From UBA2040 sp041751955 (lineage in GTDB: Bacteria > Bacteroidota > Bacteroidia > Flavobacteriales_D > Crocinitomicaceae): a stretch of DNA of 64,000 bases. Each line of letters starts with the position of its first letter. Position 1 is the stretch's first letter. Below the pieces are notes generated by a model. It searched no databases. It was not told the DNA's origin and saw nothing but the letters and a program-made list of their open reading frames with translations. A program made the translations under genes and the position numbers. Below, one piece after another: positions 15,339 through 24,289 of this stretch. Where the stretch lies: assembly GCA_041751955.1 (NCBI GenBank), contig JBGSIB010000010.1:1-64000 (forward strand), given 5' to 3'.

Positions 15339-16325
15339 ATGAAAGCCGACAAGATGGTCATATTGGGGCAAGAGATTGAGCCGGGAAAAGGATATCAACT
15401 CAACATGAATATGGCGAAACTGCATACCCATACACCAGTACAAGTCCCTGTTTTCGTAGAAAGAGCGAAAAAACCTGGGCCTGTTCTTCTGCTCATGGCT
15501 GGTTTGCATGGCGATGAAATCAATGGGATAGAAATCGTCCGACGAATCATCAAAAACAAATACCATAAGCCCAATTCTGGGACAATCATTTGCTTACCTG
15601 TTTTCAATATTTTTGGTTTCTTGAATTTATCAAGAGCCTTGCCGGATGGTAGGGATCTGAACAGAATGTTTCCAGGATCGAAAAATGGTTCTTTAGCCAG
15701 TCAATTTGCATTCGAATTTCTCAATCAAATTACGCCACATGTGGATTACGTCATTGATTTTCATACGGGTGCTCGACAAAGAAATAATGCCGCGCAAATT
15801 CGTTGTGTGTTGAAAGATGAACGCAGTTTAGAATTGGCAAAGGTATTCAATCCACCTTTCATTGTTCACTCTAATTTAATCCCTAAATCCTTGCGGGAAG
15901 CGATGATCAAGCGAGGAAAACAGATGCTGCTTTTTGAGGGCGGAAAAGCCGATTCAATTGAAGAAAGTATTGTTTTTGAAGGAGTTAGTGGTGTAAAAAG
16001 AATGTTAGTGCATCTAGGCATGCGTTCCTTCAAAGAGAATGTAGAAATCAAAAGGAAATCGATTATCCTTCGCTCAGACAAATGGGTACGTGCATCTAAT
16101 TCGGGCTTGTTTTTAAGCTATGCGATGAACGGTCAAAAAGTCCGCAAAAATGAAATGATAGGCGTTATAACAGATCCTTTCGGAAAAACGGAAAGAAAAA
16201 TCAAATCGCCTGATGATGGATACATTTTCTGTTTGAACGAAACTCCGGTGGTGAATAAAGGTGATGCCATTTTCCATCTAGGTTCAACGGATAAAGAAGC
16301 CTACAAAGTCGTTTCTGAAGGATAG
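15339..16325 (+). CDS. Succinylglutamate desuccinylase/aspartoacylase-family zinc hydrolase
   Basis: The product has 328 residues. Zinc-ligand motif GLHGDEINGIEIVRRI near residue 55, PDGRDLNRMFPGS near 105 and VIDFHTGARQ near 140 place it in the M14-like aspartoacylase/succinylglutamate desuccinylase family, which cleaves N-acyl amino acids or related amide bonds. The C-terminal ~80 residues (AMNGQKVRKNEMIGVITDPF to the end) form a beta-rich biotinyl-like domain common in this family. It starts 2 bp after rimK. Genes of this family beside rimK and rimB suggest trimming or recycling of the RimK product; this is inference. Confidence 0.85.
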   Translation: MKADKMVILGQEIEPGKGYQLNMNMAKLHTHTPVQVPVFVERAKKPGPVLLLMAGLHGDEINGIEIVRRIIKNKYHKPNSGTIICLPVFNIFGFLNLSRALPDGRDLNRMFPGSKNGSLASQFAFEFLNQITPHVDYVIDFHTGARQRNNAAQIRCVLKDERSLELAKVFNPPFIVHSNLIPKSLREAMIKRGKQMLLFEGGKADSIEESIVFEGVSGVKRMLVHLGMRSFKENVEIKRKSIILRSDKWVRASNSGLFLSYAMNGQKVRKNEMIGVITDPFGKTERKIKSPDDGYIFCLNETPVVNKGDAIFHLGSTDKEAYKVVSEG

Positions 16326-16372
16326 TCAATTATGAATTACGAATGAGTGAATTACGAATTTTTTAAAAATCG

Positions 16373-16380
16373 TACTTTTG
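16373..16380 (+). promoter_or_regulatory. Candidate -7 element before panB
   Basis: TACTTTTG matches TAnnTTTG, 52 bases before the panB start. No clear TTG -33 is seen. The surrounding gap (16326-16432) contains short AT-rich word repeats (ATTACGAAT, ATAATCC). Confidence 0.4.
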
Positions 16381-16432
16381 CATAATTAATCCGTAATCCG
16401 ATAACCCATAATCCCATAATCCGCAATTAAAT

Positions 16433-17248
16433 ATGTCAGTTCATACAAACGTAAAACGTGTAACGACACACACCCTGCAAGAAATGAAAAATGCAGGAGA
16501 GAAGATTTCCATGTTGACTGGATATGATTTTTCCATGGCCAGAATTATTGATACAGCTGGAATAGATATTATTTTGGTAGGAGATTCAGCTTCCAATGTT
16601 ATGGCGGGACATGAAACGACTTTGCCTATCACTTTGGATGAAATGATTTACCATGCATCTTCTGTTGTTAGAGCGGTGAATAGAGCTCTAGTTGTTGTTG
16701 ATATGCCCTTTGGATCGTATCAAGGAAATTCACGCGAAGCATTGTCAAGTGCCATCCGCATCATGAAACAGTCGGGTGGACACGCCGTTAAATTAGAAGG
16801 TGGAAGAGAAGTAATCGAATCCGTTACCCGAATATTGACAGCAGGAATTCCTGTTATGGGTCATTTAGGTTTGACACCACAATCCATCTATAAATTTGGA
16901 ACGTATGTAGTTCGTGCCAAAGAGGAAGAGGAAGCTCAACGCTTGGTTGAAGATGCTAAATTGTTGGAGGAGGCAGGATGTTTTGCAATTGTTTTGGAAA
17001 AAATTCCAGCGGAACTAGCGGCTCTTGTTGCCAAAACAGTTTCTATTCCTATTATCGGGATTGGTGCTGGAAATGGTGTAGATGGTCAAGTATTGGTAGT
17101 CCACGATATGTTGGGTATCAACAATGAATTCAATCCGAGATTCTTGCGCAAATACCACAATCTTTATGATGAAATGCTAAATTCATTCCACAGTTATATC
17201 AAAGATGTGAAATCTGGTGATTTTCCTAATGAAAACGAGCAATATTAG
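16433..17248 (+). CDS. panB: 3-methyl-2-oxobutanoate hydroxymethyltransferase
   Basis: The product has 271 residues, normal for PanB. Landmarks: KISMLTGYDFSMARIIDTAG, ILVGDSASNVMAGHETTLPI, VVVDMPFGSYQGN, AVKLEGGREV, GIPVMGHLGLTPQS and PIIGIGAGNGVDGQVLVVHD. Metal-binding Asp in VGDSAS and the Glu/Lys of the LEGG region are intact. The enzyme transfers a hydroxymethyl group from methylene-tetrahydrofolate to ketoisovalerate, the first committed step of pantothenate and CoA synthesis. A pseudouridine synthase gene follows after 3 bp. Confidence 0.96.
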   Translation: MSVHTNVKRVTTHTLQEMKNAGEKISMLTGYDFSMARIIDTAGIDIILVGDSASNVMAGHETTLPITLDEMIYHASSVVRAVNRALVVVDMPFGSYQGNSREALSSAIRIMKQSGGHAVKLEGGREVIESVTRILTAGIPVMGHLGLTPQSIYKFGTYVVRAKEEEEAQRLVEDAKLLEEAGCFAIVLEKIPAELAALVAKTVSIPIIGIGAGNGVDGQVLVVHDMLGINNEFNPRFLRKYHNLYDEMLNSFHSYIKDVKSGDFPNENEQY

Positions 17249-17251
17249 TCT

Positions 17252-17953
17252 ATGACGAAGTCCGAAGATTTTGGCTTAGAAGTGCTTTTTGAGGACAATC
17301 ATATTCTTGTCTTGAATAAAAAAGCTTCCGACATTACCCAAGGTGACAAAACAGGTGACGAAGCCCTTCCAGACATTATCAAAGCGTATTGGAAGGCAAA
17401 ATACGATAAGCCAGGCAATGTTTATTGCGGCGTCGTTCATCGTTTGGATAGACCAACGAGTGGCGCATTGATTTTCACACGAACGAGCAAAGCATTGGAG
17501 CGACTTTCCAAACAATTTCGGGAAAAGGAAGTCAAGAAAACGTATTGGGCAATCGTCGAACATAAACCCGAAAAGAGCAGTGGTACTTTGATTCATTTTC
17601 TGAAAAAGAATGAAAAGCAGAACAAAAGTTATGCTTCTGAAAAAGAAACGGCTGGAAGTAAAAAAGCAATTTTACATTATCAATTGGCAGCCAGTAGCGA
17701 CAAATACCATTTGCTTTCTATTGAGTTGGAAACAGGTCGACATCACCAAATTCGTTGTCAGTTAGGAACAATAGGTTGTATCATCAAAGGTGACTTGAAA
17801 TATGGTTCCAAACGATCAAATCCAGACAAATCCATTTCATTGCATGCGCGCGAAGTCAACTTTGACCACCCGGTAACGAAGGAACAAATTAAGATTACAG
17901 CTCCAGTGCCCAATGATGCTTTGTGGAAGTTTTTTGAGGATAGGCTTGGTTGA
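17252..17953 (+). CDS. RluA-family pseudouridine synthase
   Basis: The product has 233 residues. The catalytic motif is VVHRLDRPTSGALIF (Asp near residue 69), with LVLNKKASDITQGD before it and ETGRHHQIRCQLGTIGCII after. There is no S4 domain at the N-terminus, so it resembles the short RluA/TruC-type enzymes that modify one or a few uridines in rRNA or tRNA. The exact target cannot be assigned. It is 3 bp after panB, with convergent lgt beyond. Confidence 0.9.
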   Translation: MTKSEDFGLEVLFEDNHILVLNKKASDITQGDKTGDEALPDIIKAYWKAKYDKPGNVYCGVVHRLDRPTSGALIFTRTSKALERLSKQFREKEVKKTYWAIVEHKPEKSSGTLIHFLKKNEKQNKSYASEKETAGSKKAILHYQLAASSDKYHLLSIELETGRHHQIRCQLGTIGCIIKGDLKYGSKRSNPDKSISLHAREVNFDHPVTKEQIKITAPVPNDALWKFFEDRLG

Positions 17954-17964
17954 TGAATTTCCTA

Positions 17965-18003
17965 ACCACAAAGTTCGCAAAGAAGGCGCAAAGTTCGCTG
18001 AGT
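17965..18003. repeat. Dispersed 'CGCAAAG' word repeat
   Basis: The 61-bp gap between convergent rluA-type and lgt genes holds AACCACAAAG followed by TTCGCAAAG, GGCGCAAAG and TTCGC. Repeated CGCAAAG words of this kind are familiar as intergenic dispersed repeats in many genomes. No function is known. Confidence 0.5.
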
Positions 18004-18014
18004 TTTTTTTGGTG

Positions 18015-18878
18015 CTAGACAGATTGCTCTGTGGTTATAACGTCTGGTTTGACTTTTCGGAGAATAAAATAAATTCCTACTAGTATAAACGGAATACTCA
18101 ACCATTGTCCTGTGTTCAAGAACATGCCAGCATCGCGTTCAGCTTGTCCAATTTTGATGAATTCAACTGAGAATCTTGCGGTAAAAAGCAATACCATAAA
18201 CCAACCGAATACTTTTCCTGGAATCTTTAACATATCCTTTTTGTAGATTAAAAAGAGCATGATGCCAAAAATCAACAAGTAACAAATCGCTTCATACAAT
18301 TGAGCAGGATGCCGAGGTGTTGGGTCGTATTCTTTGAGAACATCGTTGTAATAATAAGGAAAGCTAAATGCCCAAGAAACATTGCTTGGTTCACCTACAA
18401 TTTCAGAATTCACTAAATTTCCCAATCGAATAAAACAAGCTGCAATTGCCCCTGGAGCCGCTAATCTGTCCATGGTCCAAACGATAGGTTTTTTCACAAC
18501 CCTTTTCGAGTAAAAATAAGAAGCAATGACAATAGCGAGAATACCACCATGACTGGCCAATCCGCCTTCCCAGACTTTGAAAATATCCAAAGGATGCGAG
18601 AAATATCCACGCTGAAAAACGCCGTTTAGATCAATATGATCGAAGTAAGGACCGTAAAAGAAAACATGTCCCAATCGCGCGCCAACTATGGTTGCAATAA
18701 CCATGTACATGACCAACTTATCCAAAGATTCGTCGGACATTTTGTCCCGTTTGTAGAGTTTTTTTGAAACGAAAAAGGCTAAAATCAACCCTGTGACGAA
18801 GAGCAATCCGTATAAGTTAGGTGTTTTCCAACCTTCAATTAATTCGGGTGTAACGTCCCACGTGATAAATAAATTCAT
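18015..18878 (-). CDS. lgt: Prolipoprotein diacylglyceryl transferase
   Basis: The 287-residue integral membrane protein has about seven TM helices. Lgt signature regions: LYGLLFVTGLILAFF, GARLGHVFFYGPYF, GGLASHGGILAIV, RLGNLVNSEIVGEP and PRHPAQLYEAICYL. Lgt moves diacylglycerol from phosphatidylglycerol to the lipobox Cys of prelipoproteins at the inner membrane. It serves the numerous lipoproteins of this window. A -7-like TATCTTTA lies 20-27 bases upstream of the ATG (18898-18905). Confidence 0.96.
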   Translation of the reverse strand: MNLFITWDVTPELIEGWKTPNLYGLLFVTGLILAFFVSKKLYKRDKMSDESLDKLVMYMVIATIVGARLGHVFFYGPYFDHIDLNGVFQRGYFSHPLDIFKVWEGGLASHGGILAIVIASYFYSKRVVKKPIVWTMDRLAAPGAIAACFIRLGNLVNSEIVGEPSNVSWAFSFPYYYNDVLKEYDPTPRHPAQLYEAICYLLIFGIMLFLIYKKDMLKIPGKVFGWFMVLLFTARFSVEFIKIGQAERDAGMFLNTGQWLSIPFILVGIYFILRKVKPDVITTEQSV

Positions 18879-18955
18879 GCTTTCTTTTTTGGAGCTCTAA
18901 AGATAGCTTTTTGAGAAAACTAAAAGTCAGAAAAAAGTATAATTGTCTTTAATAC

Positions 18956-19891
18956 TCAATTCATTTTACTGAATTTGGCTTGAGTAATTTCGCCAGAAGT
19001 GTAGTTGAGTTGCAGGTAATAGATTCCCGTTTCTAATTTTGAAACATCTATTGGACCTGATTTATAAGAGGAAAATAAAACTATTTGCCCTTTGCAATCA
19101 GTTACACGGATGGATTTAATCGCATTGTTCTCGATTTCAAAATAAAGCAAACTATTTGTTGGATTGGGATAAATTTCAACAGTTTGAATAAGGTTTTCTT
19201 CCAGTGAATTTAAAAATCCATCAAAGTTACAGCCTGTCATGTACTGATTTTTGTTATATCGCCAATCCGCCGTATGCGCTTGTGGAAGATAATAAATCAC
19301 ATTTTGAGCACCATAATTGAAGTCGGGTAAATTATAGGTCAATCCACCGGCAATGGCGAAATATGGTGTGATATGCTCGCCGCACAAACCTCGCTCTTGC
19401 CAAAAGAAAGTCCAAGTTGTGCTATCGTATATTCCATTCGGGGCATAGCCAATTCCTTTCATTTCTCGGACATGATGATACGTTCCATCGATGAGCAAAA
19501 TCGAATCTTCGTTTATGAAAATGGCATCATAAAATGTTCGATTGGAATACAAATTATAGACCGTGTCGCCTAGCTGAGCGTCCCAATCTTGTACCAAATA
19601 TTCTTGTGTTGGCCCAACCGCGGCGGCACCAAAAACTTTATTTCCCACCTGTCGCAAACCCGCAAGCGGAATACCAAAATAGATTTCATTCGACATGGGG
19701 AGTGTCATGTAGGAATTTCCCATTAAAAAAGTATCGATATCTGGACTCAAGTAATATTGGTCCTGATTAATGTTTGTTCCGTCCGGACTGTAGAAGAAAG
19801 AGCAATAGGTGCAAGTATCCGGCAACAGACGATAGGTTTGACCAAAGCTGTCAAAAACGAATATGAATGATAAAACAAGTAGGTTTTTCAT
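18956..19891 (-). CDS. Secreted protein with type IX secretion C-terminal sorting domain
   Basis: The product has 311 residues: signal peptide (LLVLSFIFVFDSFG), a central ~210-residue domain of unknown family, and a C-terminal type A sorting domain of about 75 residues starting VEIYPNPTNSLLYFEI, with IRVTDCKGQIVLFSS and LETGIYYLQLNY. This tail directs export through the type IX secretion system, after which it is usually removed and the protein attached or released. The central region has many Tyr/Trp and no catalytic motif. It shows that the organism has a T9SS. Confidence 0.88.
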   Translation of the reverse strand: MKNLLVLSFIFVFDSFGQTYRLLPDTCTYCSFFYSPDGTNINQDQYYLSPDIDTFLMGNSYMTLPMSNEIYFGIPLAGLRQVGNKVFGAAAVGPTQEYLVQDWDAQLGDTVYNLYSNRTFYDAIFINEDSILLIDGTYHHVREMKGIGYAPNGIYDSTTWTFFWQERGLCGEHITPYFAIAGGLTYNLPDFNYGAQNVIYYLPQAHTADWRYNKNQYMTGCNFDGFLNSLEENLIQTVEIYPNPTNSLLYFEIENNAIKSIRVTDCKGQIVLFSSYKSGPIDVSKLETGIYYLQLNYTSGEITQAKFSKMN

Positions 19892-19943
19892 ATAAAACTT
19901 CCGAATATGAAAGATAGTCGAAACCCTTTGACCAACAAAATCA

Positions 19944-20990
19944 TTATAGATTATGCTTCTGAAAAGGCAATTTCTCGGATCGACCTTTTTTGAAAATCAA
20001 ATTGGAATTTTGTAAACCTTTTCGCTTTTCTTTTTGCTCATCTTCAGGCAATTGAATGAAATCTAAACAATCCTGCGAGCAACAATTGTCCATTTTTTCT
20101 TTACAAGAATCGCATTGAATGAAGAGTAGGTGACAGGCCTCATTTTTGCAGTTGGTGTGCGTATCTGCAGGTTCACCACATTGATGACAAACCGCAATGA
20201 CATCGTCTGAAATGCGTTCGCCTCGTCGCTCATCAAAAACGAAATTTTTACCTATGAATTTGTTCGGAATACCGTTTTCTTTGCAGTCATTCGCATATTT
20301 GATAATGCCGCCTTCCAATTGGTGAACGTTTTTAAATCCACGGTGTTTGAACCAAGCTGACGCTTTTTCACAGCGAATTCCGCCTGTGCAATACATCACC
20401 AGATTTTTGTCTTCATTTCCTTTCAAGTATTCTTCTTCTATCAAAGGCAGAGATTCACGGAAAGTGTCCACGTCAGGCGTTATGGCACCCTTGAAATGTC
20501 CAACTTCTGATTCATAATGATTTCTGAAATCGATGAGGATTGTATCTTCTTTGTCTGTCAAGGCGTTGAACTCTTCGGCAGACAAATGTTTTCCTTTGTT
20601 GGCAGGATCGAAGGTTTCGTCGTTCAAACCGTCCGCCACAATTTTATGTCTAATCTTGATTTTTAGTTTCAAGAAAGGAAATTCAGCACCAGATTCTTCC
20701 ACCGCCATGTTCAAGCGAACATCTTTCAAGAAAGAAATATCTTCCAACAATTCTCGTAAAGAATGGATGTGGTCCGTCGGAACTGAAATTTGTGCATTGA
20801 TTCCTTCGTGCGCCACATAAATGCGACCGACGATTTTCAAATCACTCATTTTTAGATACAAATGATCGCGAAATACTTGGGTGTTTTCTATTTTGGCGTA
20901 TTGATAGAAGGAAACTGTAACAAACTGTGCACCGTCAGTTCGTAATTTTTTCTCTAGTTCCTCCTTGTTGAGCGTATTACACAGTTGCAT
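19944..20990 (-). CDS. trhO: tRNA uridine(34) hydroxylase, rhodanese-related
   Basis: The product has 348 residues. N-terminal acylphosphatase-like region (VGRIYVAHEGINAQISVP), rhodanese domain (TILIDFRNHYESEVGHFKGA) with active-site CTGGIRCEKASAW near residue 198, and a cysteine-rich zinc-binding-like tail (CHQCGE, CKNEAC, CDSCKEK, CCSQDC). TrhO (formerly YceA/YbfQ) makes 5-hydroxyuridine at tRNA wobble position 34. A -7 element TATCTTTG lies upstream at 21031-21038. Confidence 0.93.
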   Translation of the reverse strand: MQLCNTLNKEELEKKLRTDGAQFVTVSFYQYAKIENTQVFRDHLYLKMSDLKIVGRIYVAHEGINAQISVPTDHIHSLRELLEDISFLKDVRLNMAVEESGAEFPFLKLKIKIRHKIVADGLNDETFDPANKGKHLSAEEFNALTDKEDTILIDFRNHYESEVGHFKGAITPDVDTFRESLPLIEEEYLKGNEDKNLVMYCTGGIRCEKASAWFKHRGFKNVHQLEGGIIKYANDCKENGIPNKFIGKNFVFDERRGERISDDVIAVCHQCGEPADTHTNCKNEACHLLFIQCDSCKEKMDNCCSQDCLDFIQLPEDEQKEKRKGLQNSNLIFKKGRSEKLPFQKHNL

Positions 20991-21294
20991 GCTATGTGAT
21001 AAATTAACAGGGTGAATAATTATTGAAGCGCAAAGATAAGGAATTTCTTTGTTTCACCTTTTTCTTAGCCTACGTTACAGCAGGATATTCTTGTTTAGTT
21101 AAATAGCGTATATAAATTTTCAACATTTAGGTATTGAGGTTAAAAAGGATTCCAATTGCCAGAGGACATGAAGGCGAACCGGGTCCGTTCCTTCATTTTT
21201 AACTACAGAAACTTTTTCAACTAGCAAAGCATTTTTGAGACATAAGGGAATTATAAAGGAGGATACTCGAACTAATTTCTATTTTTGACAAAGC
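20991..21294. other. 304-bp divergent intergenic region
   Basis: It separates divergent trhO and the Gre-like gene. Minus-strand TATCTTTG (21038-21031) and plus-strand TATTTTTG (21280-21287) are the likely -7 elements for each side; the latter ends seven bases before the ATG at 21295. The middle, with short word GGGTCCG, shows no gene and no strong hairpin. Confidence 0.5.
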
Positions 21295-21753
21295 ATGAAA
21301 GAAGATCAATTGAAGCCTTTAATTTTAAAATATTTAAAAGCCATTATCGAAGGGCGGATAAAAGAAGCTATTGGTGAAATAGCCTCCATTAACGCTTCGA
21401 AAGCGAGTGAAACGAAAAGCAGCGCTGGCGACAAGTATGAAACTGGGATGGCGATGTTACAAATAGAAGAAGCCAAGTTTGCCACTCAATTAGTAAAAGC
21501 AAAAGAACTGCGACAAACCCTTTCTTTGATCGATGAGAATGTTTCATCCAAAACAGTTCAATTGGGCAGTTTGGCGCAAACCTCAAATGGACTTTATTTT
21601 ATTTCCATTCCTTTTGGAAAAATAGAAATTGCTGGAAAAGAGATTTTGGTTTTATCCATTTCGAGTCCAATCGGCATGTTAATGAAGGATAAATCTCTCG
21701 GTGATTCTTTTTTATTTCAGGATAAGAAAATCACCATCGAAGAATTAATCTGA
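21295..21753 (+). CDS. Gre-like coiled-coil protein (often mis-annotated 3-oxoacyl-ACP synthase)
   Basis: The product has 152 residues. The N-terminal half is a helical, probably coiled-coil segment with the conserved SETKSSAGDKYETGMAMLQ stretch; the C-terminal half is a compact beta domain (GSLAQTSNGLYFISIP, SISSPIGMLM) like the GreA/GreB C-terminal domain. Such proteins are widespread in Flavobacteriia and appear in databases under an unsupported fatty-acid name. A link to RNA polymerase is suggested by fold similarity only. The next two genes may be cotranscribed. Confidence 0.65.
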   Translation: MKEDQLKPLILKYLKAIIEGRIKEAIGEIASINASKASETKSSAGDKYETGMAMLQIEEAKFATQLVKAKELRQTLSLIDENVSSKTVQLGSLAQTSNGLYFISIPFGKIEIAGKEILVLSISSPIGMLMKDKSLGDSFLFQDKKITIEELI

Positions 21754-21794
21754 AAAATCCAACTACATTAGTGAGAATTATTAAATGAAAAGGT

Positions 21795-22013
21795 ATGAAA
21801 AAGACATGGATAATAGCTTTTGTTTTTGCAACAGGAATGATTTTTAGTTGTGAAAATTCGGTCGCAGAAACAGATGCCAATGAAGAAGCGGCAATCGAAC
21901 AAATAGAAAAAGAAGCTGACTCTATTGAAGCAGTAAATGCCGAAATGGAGCAAAAAAAGAAAGACATAGAAGAGTCTGCCAAAGAGGTGGATGATTTATT
22001 GAAAGATTTATAA
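21795..22013 (+). CDS. Small acidic lipoprotein
   Basis: The product has 72 residues with a lipoprotein signal (TWIIAFVFATGMIFSC; lipobox FSC, Cys at residue 19) and a very acidic helical remainder with heptad character (EEAAIEQIEKEADSIEAVNA). It probably forms a short coiled coil at the membrane. The family is not recognised. A larger Glu/Lys-rich secreted coiled-coil gene follows after 16 bp. Confidence 0.65.
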   Translation: MKKTWIIAFVFATGMIFSCENSVAETDANEEAAIEQIEKEADSIEAVNAEMEQKKKDIEESAKEVDDLLKDL

Positions 22014-22029
22014 TAGTCTAAACTAAGAA

Positions 22030-22707
22030 ATGATGAAAAATATTGGAATAGTATTGAGTTTCGCTCTGTTTACTGGATTGAGTTTTGGTCAGATAGAAAA
22101 GGAAAAAATCAAAAAGGAAAAAGAAGCGAAGGAACTTCAAGAAAAAGGTAAAGAGAAAGAAAAAGAACTTCGTGAAAAGTCAAAAGAAGTTCGAGAATCA
22201 AAAGAAATTCGAGAAACTAAAAATAGTGAGATTGGATCTGAGGCAAAAGAGAAAATAGAACGTGAAAATGAGAAAGGCGAGCGTGAAAAAATAAAAGGCG
22301 AATTCAAAAGAACAGAAGCCGAGGAGAAAATGAAAAGAGAAGGCGAAGAACATTCGTCTGAAGCAGAGGAGAAAGTTGAAAAGATAAAGAAAGAAAAATC
22401 CAATAATGGAAACCATTATGGTCAAAATAAAGGTGAACTTTCTGGGAAAGAATTTGGTCAAGAACGCGCAAAACAAGCAAAAGAAAAGCACGAAGAAACC
22501 AAAATAGAATTGGAAGAGACCAAAGTTGCAGGTTCTGAAAAGGTGACAGAGGCCAGAGTTAAAATAAAGTTAGCGAAAGAGAAGCTAGAAGCAGAGACCA
22601 ATTCAGGGAAAATTACTAAAGCTGAAATCGTGGAAAGAAAAGCTAAAATTCAAAAAGCAGAAGAAGCTGTGAATAAATTGGAAAGTAAAATAAAAGGAGC
22701 TCAATAA
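22030..22707 (+). CDS. Secreted Glu/Lys-rich coiled-coil or single-helix protein
   Basis: The product has 225 residues: signal peptide (NIGIVLSFALFTGLSFGQ), then about 205 residues made very largely of Glu, Lys, Arg, Ala and Ser, with runs such as EKEKELREKSKEVRESKEI and KAEEAVNKLESKIKGAQ. One neutral break (NNGNHYGQNKGELSGKEFG) divides two helical halves. Alternating acidic and basic residues are typical of stable single alpha-helices. No enzymatic motif. It may act as a periplasmic spacer. It is followed by a strong terminator. Confidence 0.65.
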   Translation: MMKNIGIVLSFALFTGLSFGQIEKEKIKKEKEAKELQEKGKEKEKELREKSKEVRESKEIRETKNSEIGSEAKEKIERENEKGEREKIKGEFKRTEAEEKMKREGEEHSSEAEEKVEKIKKEKSNNGNHYGQNKGELSGKEFGQERAKQAKEKHEETKIELEETKVAGSEKVTEARVKIKLAKEKLEAETNSGKITKAEIVERKAKIQKAEEAVNKLESKIKGAQ

Positions 22708-22731
22708 ATAGATAGTTTTTATTTAAAACAG

Positions 22732-22761
22732 AAAGGGTCGAATTAACGTTCGACCCTTTTT
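22732..22761 (+). terminator. Intrinsic terminator after the coiled-coil gene
   Basis: AAAGGGTCGAA (22732-22742) pairs with TTCGACCCTTT (22749-22759), six-base loop, T-run. It ends the plus-strand transcript and, given the symmetric A/T sides, may also serve the convergent minus-strand gene ending at 22784. Confidence 0.8.
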
Positions 22762-22783
22762 GGTGATAGTAATTAGGAATTAT

Positions 22784-24289
22784 TTAAAATCTTACACCAA
22801 CGCCAAAGGTCGTCCCAAATCCACCGTACTTTCTTTGTAAATCTGTGGTATTGATGACGTAACCAATGTTGTTTCGATAATAGGGATTGACGAAAACATG
22901 CCAAGGACCCAAATTTCTTCTGAGCTCCAGTTGCAATTGATAGGACAAACCAAATTTGCGTTGGTCTAATTCTAGTATTTCTTCTTGTTTGGCATCGGGA
23001 TACAAACCTTTTTGGCGAAGCGTTGTGAATTCTAAATTCAGTCCAACTCTAGGAATAAGAGACCAGTTTTTAAATTCAAAACAATAGCCGAAACTTATAG
23101 GAACTACAACGCGAGAATAAGAATTCAACCAAGATTTTGTATTGAAAGTTGTATTGTAGTTGAAACTCGTGTCAATCGTAACGATTGTGATAGAGTCAAA
23201 CGCTGGATTGTTGGGCGTTGGAGTAATAATATTGCCAGCAGAATCCAAATATACAGTTGAAGTACTTTGCGAAATAGAATCTACTGTGGCAGTGGTTAAG
23301 GAAGTCGTATAATTCGTTTTTTCCCCGAATTGATAGTAACTCAAGCCTGAACCGACTGACATTTTGTTGTAATTATAATTCAAGTTAAATCCGAAGTTTG
23401 GACTTATAATTCTCGTTTCTTGCGCAACAATAGAACTTTGATAAGGACTTGAAGGACTGGAAACTTTCGGTTGAACAAACATAAAACCGCCAAAACCTTG
23501 GATCTCAAAATTTGTTTTCTTTTTGTCTTTTTCATCTTTCAAATCCTCACGATCTTCCTTCTTGTTATCGGGAAAAGAGTCACGAATAACCACAGAGTCA
23601 CGAATAACCAATGAATCACGAATGATATAACGAATTTTAGTCAAGCTGTCATCGATGAAGTTGATGGTTTTGTCACCGTACTGTATTGATTTCATTTGCC
23701 CATTTCCTTTTCCAAAATCAGCATCTTGCGATAACAATTTATGCACTGCACTTTCTTCATTTACAGCAACAAAAGCTGTAGAAGAATTATTTTTCGCATA
23801 AGCCAAATCATTCAGATTGGCTTGGGCAATGGAATCTTCAACGGCTTTATAATTTGCTTGAACTCGTTTTTTTACGCCCGAGAAATCCTCGTCTGTTTTT
23901 GGATTAAAACTGTCCTTGTTTTTTTTGAATTTTGCTACGGGAACAAATGCTTCTTTGTTATCTGCTTTTTTAACTTTTATGAAAATGGGTGATGAAATTG
24001 AATTTGAATGGCCATTGCTTGCAATGAGAGGCGTTTTTGCAACAGAAACCAGTTCAATAGGATTATTCGTGTTCGTTTTTGGGTAAAAATAGGCTAGGGC
24101 AGCACTTGAAATTGCCACCAAAGCAAGACTTGAAAGCCAAAACCAAAAGCCTTTAATTTTTTTGGTTCCCACTTTGGGAACATCAAGTCTTTTTTCAAGA
24201 TCAGCTATAAAGGCTGCTGGGACTTCGAAAGTCCTTTCGCCTAGCTTCTCTTTAAAGACTTTGTCGATATACTTATTATCCTCTATCAT
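22784..24289 (-). CDS. Single-TM protein with C-terminal beta-barrel domain, coupled to ECF sigma factor
   Basis: The product has 501 residues. Residues 1-45 are a cytoplasmic-type segment (FKEKLGERTFEVPAAFIADL), about 46-68 a TM helix (FWFWLSSLALVAISSAALAY), about 70-260 a polar linker with repeated RDSLVIRDSVVIRDS, and about 265-501 an outer-membrane beta-barrel-like domain (FEIQGFGGFMFVQPKVSS onwards, ending FGTTFGVGVRF). It begins at the ATGA overlap with the upstream sigma gene, so it is probably its anti-sigma partner. A protein anchored in the inner membrane with a barrel domain would be unusual. No canonical anti-sigma zinc motif is present. Confidence 0.65.
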   Translation of the reverse strand: MIEDNKYIDKVFKEKLGERTFEVPAAFIADLEKRLDVPKVGTKKIKGFWFWLSSLALVAISSAALAYFYPKTNTNNPIELVSVAKTPLIASNGHSNSISSPIFIKVKKADNKEAFVPVAKFKKNKDSFNPKTDEDFSGVKKRVQANYKAVEDSIAQANLNDLAYAKNNSSTAFVAVNEESAVHKLLSQDADFGKGNGQMKSIQYGDKTINFIDDSLTKIRYIIRDSLVIRDSVVIRDSFPDNKKEDREDLKDEKDKKKTNFEIQGFGGFMFVQPKVSSPSSPYQSSIVAQETRIISPNFGFNLNYNYNKMSVGSGLSYYQFGEKTNYTTSLTTATVDSISQSTSTVYLDSAGNIITPTPNNPAFDSITIVTIDTSFNYNTTFNTKSWLNSYSRVVVPISFGYCFEFKNWSLIPRVGLNLEFTTLRQKGLYPDAKQEEILELDQRKFGLSYQLQLELRRNLGPWHVFVNPYYRNNIGYVINTTDLQRKYGGFGTTFGVGVRF

